Assembly (NCBI RefSeq): GCF_011090185.1
Contig: NZ_JAAFGS010000002.1
Coordinates: forward strand, 124,001 to 188,000
Reading direction: 5' to 3'
Length of the DNA: 64,000 nucleotides
Origin: Saccharibacillus alkalitolerans
GTDB lineage: Bacteria > Bacillota > Bacilli > Paenibacillales > Paenibacillaceae
Shown here: positions 53,803-59,564 of the stretch, one piece after another
Numbering within the stretch: the first letter of the stretch is position 1
Layout of the letters: every line of letters starts with the position of its first letter
The notes under the pieces: model-generated
What the model was told of the DNA's origin: nothing
What the model saw: only the letters and a program-made list of their open reading frames with translations
Databases searched by the model: none
Position numbers and translations under genes: made by a program

Positions 53803-53954
53803 CCGTATTCGACGGCGGCGCGAAATAACAAAACTTTAGCGCGTTCGGGCGAAAAAGAGAAGGAAATCATAGCTTTCCCGGCGAACCTGTTTTAAAATAG
53901 AAAAAAATTAAACTAAATGCAAACCGACACTATTCCACGCAGAAGGAGGTTCCC

Positions 53955-54101
53955 ATGCCGAACCGCAACAAGAACAAATGGCTGGTGGCTCTGGCCGCCG
54001 CGCTGCTGCTGACAAGCGTCTGGACGTGGAGTCACGAAGCCGCTTCGCTGGCCGTCAACAGCGCTCCGTCGTCTTCGTCGATTCTGACGTTTCTCGATTG
54101 A
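53955..54101 (+). CDS. Small exported or membrane peptide, 48 residues
   Basis: A strong ribosome site, GAAGGAGG, lies six bases before an ATG opening 48 codons. The N-terminus MPNRNKNKWL is basic, the core LVALAAALLLTSVWTW is hydrophobic, and the tail SHEAASLAVNSAPSSSS-ILTFLD is polar, ending in a short hydrophobic hexapeptide. This is the layout of a signal-peptide-bearing propeptide or a single-pass membrane peptide. An AT-rich stretch before it (53896-53930) could hold the promoter. No processing, receptor or immunity gene is adjacent. A signalling peptide is conceivable but not shown. Confidence 0.65.
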   Translation: MPNRNKNKWLVALAAALLLTSVWTWSHEAASLAVNSAPSSSSILTFLD

Positions 54102-54514
54102 TGCCGGAGAACGATAGCCGTTCCGCGCAATGAATCCACCGGACACCGCTGCAATCGCCGCTTGTTCTCCGCATACATAATGAATTCAGAACCGGCTGTA
54201 TCGGCAGCCGACCATAACCTGTCGCCCCCGCCTGCAAGCGTTACGGGGTCCTTGGCGCGCGCCGGCGGGCATTTTTTGCTGCCTCGGCGCGGGAGGCCGT
54301 CGGAAGACGGCAGTTCGCCGGGAGGGCGGCAAGTCCGCCGGGAGGGCGGCAGTCCGCCGGGAGGCGGGTGGCCATGCCGGTCGATTTCGGCCCAAGGAAA
54401 TTCCCGTTCTGCCGGGTCCGGGCCGAAGCAGGAACCTGCGGAACGCTGCGCCTTACGAAAAACGTTCCGCCGGAGGAACATCAAAAATAGCGGACTCCGC
54501 CCGCTCCAAACGCC
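54102..54514. other. Noncoding region or long 3' untranslated region with short GC-rich repeats
   Basis: No convincing gene on either strand. A tandem CCGCCGGGAGGGCGGCA-type unit of about 18 bp occurs three times at 54314-54366. GGAACG and CGTTCC pair near 54437-54473. The next terminator in the + direction is at 54515, so the small peptide transcript may carry a 3' region of about 410 bases, or a separate small RNA may end there. Confidence 0.45.
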
Positions 54515-54553
54515 AAACAGCCCGGGCTTGTTTTTTGCCCGGGCTGTTTTTTC
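54515..54553 (+). terminator. Rho-independent terminator
   Basis: AAACAGCCCGGGC and GCCCGGGCTGTTT form a 13-bp perfect stem followed by TTT. Confidence 0.88.
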
Positions 54554-54635
54554 ATAAAGGAACGCAATTCGCGATAAAGATGAGACTTCTTCCGCAAAGG
54601 CAGCGGGTTCGCTCGTTCGATCGTCGATTGCTAAA

Positions 54636-54821
54636 AATAAGTGCATAAGAGCAGCTATTTTGCTTGATTTGGGAGTTGTTTTTGAAATAAGTGCATGAGA
54701 GCAGCTATTTCGCCCGATCCAGCGTTATTTGGCACGAAAAATCGGATTTAGCTGCTCATATGCACTTATTGGCCCGAAAACTGAAAAAAGAAGAGCAATA
54801 AGTGCTTATATGCAGCTATTT
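54636..54821. repeat. Cluster of four 25-bp intergenic repeats
   Basis: Copies beginning AATAAGTGCAT and ending GCAGCTATTT lie at 54636-54660, 54686-54710 and 54797-54821 (direct) and 54746-54770 (inverted). Each is itself an imperfect palindrome. Their origin is unknown. They resemble dispersed repeats seen between Paenibacillus genes (memory, unchecked). Confidence 0.8.
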
Positions 54822-54943
54822 ACGGTGCTAGGGCAGCTGCTTATGGTTCTCGGCCAACTGTTCCCGTACGTGCGCGGAGCTCCGCCGGGAGAGCGCGGCC
54901 TTACCTTTGCGTCCAGCTCCGTCTCTGCTATTAGCTTTTGTCT

Positions 54944-56044
54944 TTACCGGCCTTCCCGCTTCAGACGGCGGTAGGCCCAGTGCGCGGTCGGTCCGTGGCC
55001 TCCGCCCAGATTCAATTCGGGCGCGCCTTCGATCGCGGCCTGAATGAAATCGCGGGCGGTCCGCACCGCTTCGCGCACGTCCGCGCCGGCCGCCAGCCGC
55101 GCGGCGATCGCGGCCGAGAACGTGCAGCCGGTTCCGTGCGTATGGCGCGTCGGAATGCGGACGCCCGTCAGCTCCTCGAAGCTGTGCCCGTCGTATACCA
55201 GGTCGACCACGACCTGCGCGCGAGCAGCATCCGGCATGGCCCGGTCGGCGCGCAGAGCCGACACCGCGGCATGCCCGGCCTCCGCGCCGCCTTCCAGCGG
55301 ACGTTCTCCGCTCGGCATGGCGATGCCTTCTTCCGCCGTATCGCTTTCGGCCGATCTTATCCGACCGGCCTCCGCTTCCGCCGCATCGCTTTCAACCGGC
55401 CGCGTCCGTCCGTGGTCTGCCTCCGCGCCGCCTTCAGCCGCAGCCGCTTCCGCTCCGCTCACTCCCCCGATCGCTCCGGAGTCGATGCCGCCTTCCGCGC
55501 CCTCTTCGGCATGTCCGCCTTTAATGACGACCGTCTTCGCGCCGAGCGCGGCAATGCGCCGCGCCGCTTCGCGGCGGTCCTCCATCGTGCGGATCGGCAT
55601 CCCGGCCAGCGCTTCCGCCTCCGGAATGTTCGGCGTAACGACGAGTGCGAGCGGAAGCAGATAGCGCTTCATCGCCTCTACCGCTTCGGCGCGCAGCAGC
55701 TCCGCTCCGCCTTTGGCGATCATGACCGGATCGACCACCACGTTGGTCCAGCCGAACGCGGCAATGCGCGCCGAAGCCGCTTCGATGATCGCCGCGTCGA
55801 ACAGCATGCCCGTCTTGAGCGCGTCGACGCCGATATCGGAGCCGACGGCGTCGATCTGCTCCACCACCGCGGCCGGCGTCATCGGATAGACGCCACCGAC
55901 GCCGAGCGTGTTCTGCACCGTAACGGCCGTGATCGCCGACATGCCGAACGCGCCCAACTCCTGGAACGTCTTGATATCCGCCTGAATGCCCGCGCCGCCG
56001 CCGCTGTCCGAGCCGGCGATCGTCAGCGCTCTGGGCGCCGTCAT
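54944..56044 (-). CDS. thiD: Hydroxymethylpyrimidine/phosphomethylpyrimidine kinase with an insertion
   Basis: The 366-residue protein starts [19 protein letters not shown] behind GGGGGAGG. The ribokinase-like core is intact: [48 protein letters not shown], and the anion-hole motif [15 protein letters not shown]. It phosphorylates HMP to HMP-PP for thiamine synthesis. Typical ThiD is about 270 residues. An Ala/Glu/Ser-rich insertion of about 95 residues sits between the GGH strand and the [14 protein letters not shown] strand and contains a 15-residue repeat. It overlaps thiM by four bases (ATGA). It is the last gene of the TPP-riboswitch operon, with no clear terminator downstream. Confidence 0.93.
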   Translation of the reverse strand: MTAPRALTIAGSDSGGGAGIQADIKTFQELGAFGMSAITAVTVQNTLGVGGVYPMTPAAVVEQIDAVGSDIGVDALKTGMLFDAAIIEAASARIAAFGWTNVVVDPVMIAKGGAELLRAEAVEAMKRYLLPLALVVTPNIPEAEALAGMPIRTMEDRREAARRIAALGAKTVVIKGGHAEEGAEGGIDSGAIGGVSGAEAAAAEGGAEADHGRTRPVESDAAEAEAGRIRSAESDTAEEGIAMPSGERPLEGGAEAGHAAVSALRADRAMPDAARAQVVVDLVYDGHSFEELTGVRIPTRHTHGTGCTFSAAIAARLAAGADVREAVRTARDFIQAAIEGAPELNLGGGHGPTAHWAYRRLKREGR

Positions 56045-56871
56045 CTTGCGCCTCCCCCGGCCGCAAGCTCCAGCGGACGCACCGCATCCGCGCCCGCCGA
56101 ATTCGCGGACAGTCCGGCCAGCGCATCCAGGAAAGCGATCTGGAAGCTGCCCGGTCCGCGTCCGCCCGCTTGAACGGCCGCGGCCTCCGCAGCCGCGCCG
56201 TACAGCGTCAGCGCCGCCGCGCCCGCCCGCAGCGGATCGCGTTCCACCGCGGCGAACGCGCCCATGACCGAGGTCAGCAGGCATCCGGCTCCCGTGACGC
56301 GCGCCAGCAGCTCGTCGCCGCCGGCGACCACAAAGCCTTTCGTTCCGTCCGTGATGACGTCCTCGCGTCCCGTCACGGCCACGACCGTGCCCAGCTTGGC
56401 CGCCGCTCGCACGGCCAGTTCCACCGGCGCTTCGCCGCCTCCGTCGCCCGCGTCCACGCCTTTGATCTCGCGTATTTCGCCCGTCAGATGAGCGATCTCC
56501 GCCGCGTTGCCGCGCACGATCGCGACCTTCACTTCGCGCAGAATGCGCAGCGAAGATTCCGTCCGGTACGGCGTCGCTCCCGCGCCGACCGGATCGAGCA
56601 GCACCGGCACGCCCGCTTCGTTGGCCGCTTTGCCGGCGATGATGCAGGCTTCGACCAGCTCCGCCGTCAGCGTGCCGATGTTCAGCACCAACGCGCCCGC
56701 CACTTTGGCCATGTCCGCCACTTCTTCGCGCGCATAAGCCATGACCGGCGAAGCGCCCAGCGCCAGCAGCCCGTTGGCCGTGAAGTTCGTGACCACCGTA
56801 TTCGTAATGTTATGAACCAGCGGCCGCTCGCTCCGCAGCCGCTCAAGCAGTTCTCCCGTTTCTTTTCGCAT
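56041..56871 (-). CDS. thiM: Hydroxyethylthiazole kinase
   Basis: The 276-residue protein was started at [12 protein letters not shown], nine bases after GGAGG; an ATG two codons upstream is closer to the ribosome site. [68 protein letters not shown] and [18 protein letters not shown] are the ThiM signature segments, including the catalytic Cys in TGAGC. It phosphorylates salvaged hydroxyethylthiazole. The gap to tenA upstream is about 200 bases with one hairpin. It overlaps thiD by four bases. Confidence 0.95.
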   Translation of the reverse strand: MRKETGELLERLRSERPLVHNITNTVVTNFTANGLLALGASPVMAYAREEVADMAKVAGALVLNIGTLTAELVEACIIAGKAANEAGVPVLLDPVGAGATPYRTESSLRILREVKVAIVRGNAAEIAHLTGEIREIKGVDAGDGGGEAPVELAVRAAAKLGTVVAVTGREDVITDGTKGFVVAGGDELLARVTGAGCLLTSVMGAFAAVERDPLRAGAAALTLYGAAAEAAAVQAGGRGPGSFQIAFLDALAGLSANSAGADAVRPLELAAGGGAR

Positions 56872-56898
56872 CTTCATCGTCCTCCGCTTCGTGATTAC

Positions 56899-56926
56899 GC
56901 GTCCCTGCTTTTGTAGGCAGGGACGC
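56899..56926 (-). promoter_or_regulatory. Hairpin between tenA and thiM
   Basis: GCGTCCCTGC and GCAGGGACGC form a 10-bp perfect stem with an 8-base loop and no T-run. It may stabilise or separate the tenA and thiM parts of the message. Confidence 0.5.
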
Positions 56927-57069
56927 CCTTTCCTGACCTGGATGCCCGCTCCTGCGCAAGGTGCCCGCCTACGGCCTGCGACCGCCGTCGACATTCGCGA
57001 CCGCCGCGGAAAGCCGGACGCCGCCCTTCTTCGGTCCCGTTTCCGGCTGTACGCCTCCGCTTTTCACGG

Positions 57070-57735
57070 TCAGACCGGCCATTCCTCCAGCTTGTACGCC
57101 ATATCCCAGAACATGTATTCCAGCCTGCAGCTGGCGTCGAACTGCTCTTTCAGCTTCTCCTTGCGCGCCGGAGTCAGGACTTCCGCCCATTCGTCGAGCA
57201 GTTCGCGCATCTTCTCCGTGACGCCGATCTCGCGGCTGCCGTAGAAGTGCATCCAATCGTAAAACGGATGATCCGGGGCGGGATTCACTTCGTCCAGCAG
57301 ACGCCGTCCGATTTCCGTATAGGTCCAGGGACAAGGCAGCAGCGCGGCCAAAATGTCTTCCAGCGTGCCTTCGTAAGCCGCGTTCAGCATATGCCGGGTG
57401 TAGTGGTGCGCCGACGGCGCCAGCGGATAGCCCTGCAGCTCCTCGTAGGTGACGCCCGCGCGTTCGCAGAAGTTCTGGTGCGGATGAATTTCGCTGTTCA
57501 GAATAAAAGAGATCTGTTCGTTGAACATCTGGATATGCTCGCGCTTCTCGCATCTGGAAATCGCGATGCCGTAGATGCGCATGTAGGCGTTCAGATATTC
57601 GAAATCCTGTTTGACGTAATGGATCAGCTGCTCTTTCGACAGAGTGCCTTCGGCAATGCCGCGCACGAACGGATGTTTGAAGATCGCTTCGTAGATCGGG
57701 TCCGCTCCGCGGCGGAGTTCTTCGGTAAAAGACAT
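57070..57735 (-). CDS. tenA: Aminopyrimidine aminohydrolase (thiaminase II)
   Basis: The 221-residue protein starts MSFTEELRRGADPIYEAIF with GGAGG about 11 bases upstream. HPFVRGIAEGTLSKEQLIHYVKQDFEYL, the catalytic Cys in LLPCPWTYTEIG, FYDWMHFYGS, and the C-terminal RLEYMFWDMAYKLEEW match TenA. It hydrolyses damaged thiamine pyrimidines to HMP for salvage. It is the first gene of the tenA-thiM-thiD operon, 300 bases downstream of a TPP riboswitch. This fits a salvage pathway: TenA makes HMP, ThiD and ThiM activate the two halves, and a ThiE outside the window would join them. Confidence 0.95.
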   Translation of the reverse strand: MSFTEELRRGADPIYEAIFKHPFVRGIAEGTLSKEQLIHYVKQDFEYLNAYMRIYGIAISRCEKREHIQMFNEQISFILNSEIHPHQNFCERAGVTYEELQGYPLAPSAHHYTRHMLNAAYEGTLEDILAALLPCPWTYTEIGRRLLDEVNPAPDHPFYDWMHFYGSREIGVTEKMRELLDEWAEVLTPARKEKLKEQFDASCRLEYMFWDMAYKLEEWPV

Positions 57736-57802
57736 AAATTGACGCACCTCCGGTAATTTGGGCTCCCGCCCGAACGGACATTTCCACGGAAGGAACGGAC
57801 GC

Positions 57803-57830
57803 AAAAAAACCGCTCCGAAATGGAGCGGTT
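57803..57830 (-). terminator. Leader terminator of the thiamine operon
   Basis: AACCGCTCC and GGAGCGGTT with an A7 on the + strand form a minus-strand terminator between the TPP aptamer and tenA. It is the likely off-switch. Confidence 0.8.
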
Positions 57831-57875
57831 CCCGTTAAACGCAGCACGCGGCGCCGGCCGACCGGCTGCCGTTCG

Positions 57876-57915
57876 GCCGCCTTATCCTTTTCCCGCTGGA
57901 AAAGGATAAGGCGGC
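57876..57915 (-). promoter_or_regulatory. Perfect 18-bp hairpin in the thiamine leader
   Basis: GCCGCCTTATCCTTTTCC and GGAAAAGGATAAGGCGGC flank a 4-base loop. There is no T-run on either side. It lies between the aptamer and the leader terminator. The role is unknown. Confidence 0.75.
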
Positions 57916-57977
57916 GGCAAACGCGGCATCCGTACGAACAAACGACGATGCAAGCAAAATTTTCTGAAAAGGACCGG

Positions 57978-58070
57978 CTCCACTTCCCTACGCCGGTACG
58001 AGCCGGATCAGGTTCGAAGGGTCCAAGAACTGTTCTTGTCTCAGCCGCGCCGCGGCCCCCCCAGTGGAAT
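57978..58070 (-). ncRNA. TPP riboswitch (THI element)
   Basis: On the minus strand the conserved aptamer segments appear in order: CCACTGGGGGG, GCTGAGAC, GACCCTTCGAACCTGATCC, GGCGTAGGGAAGTGG. Terminal CCACT and AGTGG form P1. It precedes tenA-thiM-thiD and should switch them off when thiamine diphosphate is abundant. Confidence 0.95.
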
Positions 58071-58113
58071 GCGTTATTCGATTGCCCGACGAGCGGGTGA
58101 CGTTACGTTGTCT

Positions 58114-58143
58114 ACTGTAGCCCCCGCCGGGTACTTTTGTCAA
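58114..58143 (-). promoter_or_regulatory. Sigma-A promoter of the thiamine operon
   Basis: TTGACA (minus strand of 58138-58143), 18-bp spacer, TACAGT (58114-58119). The -35 overlaps the stop of the upstream small membrane protein gene. Confidence 0.8.
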
Positions 58144-58418
58144 TGCTGCCGGTAACGCAAGAAATAATCGATCAGCGGAGAGCACATAAAAGCCGCCAGG
58201 CTGGCCAGCCCTACCGCCACGCTCATGCCGCTCATGGTCAACCCGTCGAATCGGTTCAGATCGAAGCTTATGAAAATCATCAGGAAACTCAATAACAGCG
58301 CGACTCCGGACGGAATGTAGGTCAACTGCTGCCGGTAAGGAAATTTTTTATAGATCAAGTATGAAGCGCCCATCAGGATGATAAACGTCGACGCTGATAA
58401 AAACACGATGCCGCTCAG
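58140..58418 (-). CDS. Small membrane protein, possibly YesK-like; start uncertain
   Basis: The product has at least three hydrophobic segments (IVFLSASTFIILMGASYLIY, LTYIPSGVALLLSFLMIFISF, SVAVGLASLAAFMCSPLIDY). A sigma-A-like promoter at 58543-58571 and a near-perfect CAAGGAGGTG at about 58427-58436 point to a start at the CTG codon 58416-58418 (92 residues). An upstream ATG would give about 120 residues but has no ribosome site and an AT-rich, leader-like sequence. The resemblance to YesK-type small membrane proteins is weak. Function unknown. Confidence 0.5.
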   Translation of the reverse strand: MSGIVFLSASTFIILMGASYLIYKKFPYRQQLTYIPSGVALLLSFLMIFISFDLNRFDGLTMSGMSVAVGLASLAAFMCSPLIDYFLRYRQH

Positions 58419-58542
58419 CTTGAACACCTCCTTGCCCACGAGAATAGCATAAATGCCCGCCAAAGAAGTAAAAATATTGTTAATGTTTCCATTTATCCGC
58501 ATAAGTCCATTTGTTTGAAAAATCGGACGCATAACGGTTTCA

Positions 58543-58571
58543 AGAATAAACAAAAAAGGGGCTTTCGTCAA
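58543..58571 (-). promoter_or_regulatory. Sigma-A promoter of the small membrane protein gene
   Basis: TTGACG (58566-58571), 17-bp spacer, TATTCT (58543-58548), minus strand. Confidence 0.65.
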
Positions 58572-58880
58572 CCAAGCGGGCAGCCGGCGGCATCTTCCGT
58601 CATAGAGCGCTTACAAAACAAAAAACAATGACTTTGTTCCTATCTCTCCGGTCGGAAGCGGCACTATGATTTATACGGCGGCCCGGCAAAGCCTTCGCCA
58701 TTCCCTTGTTTCAATACCTTCTCCGCTTCATTCGCGTAAGGTAATTTGACAACTGGTTTATTAAACTTCTTTACGAAACAAGCTTTTTTGTGCAAAATAG
58801 AGTTTAAGCAAAATCCATTCATTCATTAAAGCGAAAAAGCTAAAAAGCGAAAACGCAAAAAAGCAGAAGGAGGCTTACTG
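58572..58880. other. Divergent intergenic region
   Basis: AT-rich with no gene seen. A weak cre-like TGTAAGCGCTCTAT (minus, 58602-58615, 12 of 14) and a TTGACA at 58746 are present. A run of AAAGCGAAAA-like repeats precedes the ribosome site at 58866. Confidence 0.4.
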
Positions 58881-59186
58881 ATGATCAAATCCCCCGAAGT
58901 GGACTCGGAAATGATTACGGCACATTTGAGAGAGGCGCTGGAGCAAAATCGGCTGCTGCTGACCGAACGTGCGGAACGAGACATGGAACGCGCCCATTTC
59001 GATGACGAGATGCTGGGTGAGTTCCTCCGTTCTCCGCGCCGGATCGATAAGTACGAAGGCCGGCGCGACAACGGCTGCTCGTACATTCTGTACGGCATGC
59101 GCACGACGCGCGCGGTCGTATCCGTGCACGACGGCTATGTCACGCTGGTCTGCCTGAAGCACAATCCTTTTCCTGCCGTCGGCTGA
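58881..59186 (+). CDS. DUF4258-like small protein
   Basis: The 101-residue protein starts behind GAAGGAGG. The pattern TERAERDMERAHFDDEMLGE, a turn with RRIDKYEGRRDNGCSYILYG, then RAVVSVHDGYVTLVCLK follows the helix-strand-strand arrangement of DUF4258, a fold related to RelE/HigB-type toxins. No antitoxin gene is adjacent (the nearest gene is 378 bases away), so a toxin role is unlikely as it stands. Single gene with its own terminator. Confidence 0.6.
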   Translation: MIKSPEVDSEMITAHLREALEQNRLLLTERAERDMERAHFDDEMLGEFLRSPRRIDKYEGRRDNGCSYILYGMRTTRAVVSVHDGYVTLVCLKHNPFPAVG

Positions 59187-59238
59187 CGAAGGCGATTCCG
59201 ATGCCCGCAGGATGCTTCCCGTCCGATTCCCCATTCGC

Positions 59239-59276
59239 AAAGCCCCGAACTCCTTCTCGCGGAGTCGGGGCTTTTT
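59239..59276 (+). terminator. Rho-independent terminator
   Basis: AAAGCCCCG and CGGGGCTTT with inner CTCC/GGAG, followed by T5. Confidence 0.88.
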
Positions 59277-59467
59277 GCGACGCTTCAGCCGCCGGCTGGT
59301 CCCGGCGGGCTTGCCGGGTTGTTGAAAACCTAAAGGCTTCTTACAGATCCGGAGAGCTTGCTTACCCGAGAATTTGATTAACTTTAATATTAACTAAATA
59401 AAAGATTATTTGACGAAACCCGAAATAAAGTCTTGAAAAATAAACGAATTATGTGTTTAATAGCTTT
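59277..59467. other. AT-rich upstream region of the arabinanase gene
   Basis: No gene seen. AACTTTAATATTAACTAAAT (59382-59401) is echoed by AAGTTAATATTAGAGTTTAC nearer the gene (59523-59542), a possible pair of operator sites. Confidence 0.35.
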
Positions 59468-59481
59468 TGTAAGCGGTATCA
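59468..59481 (+). promoter_or_regulatory. cre site (CcpA) before the arabinanase gene
   Basis: TGTAAGCGGTATCA matches TGWAANCGNTNWCA at all 14 positions, about 84 bp before the start codon. Confidence 0.75.
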
Positions 59482-59564
59482 AGGTTTTGTTTCGGATAAA
59501 TCAACTTAGACATATCCCTAGTTAAGTTAATATTAGAGTTTACTAAAAAGCAAAGGAGATTTCC

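Noticed and set aside
54102-54514. T-box or other riboswitch in the GC-rich stretch after the small peptide gene
   Set aside because: A GGGTGG-like segment exists, but the T-box consensus and specifier stems are missing and no downstream amino-acid gene is controlled.
54032-54646. 204-codon minus-strand frame opposite the small peptide and its 3' region
   Set aside because: The product is Pro/Arg/Gly-rich, no ribosome site is seen, and it runs through the terminator stem and short repeats.
58881-59186. RelE-type toxin of a toxin-antitoxin pair
   Set aside because: The DUF4258-like fold is related, but no antitoxin gene adjoins it, so a toxin-antitoxin call is not supported.
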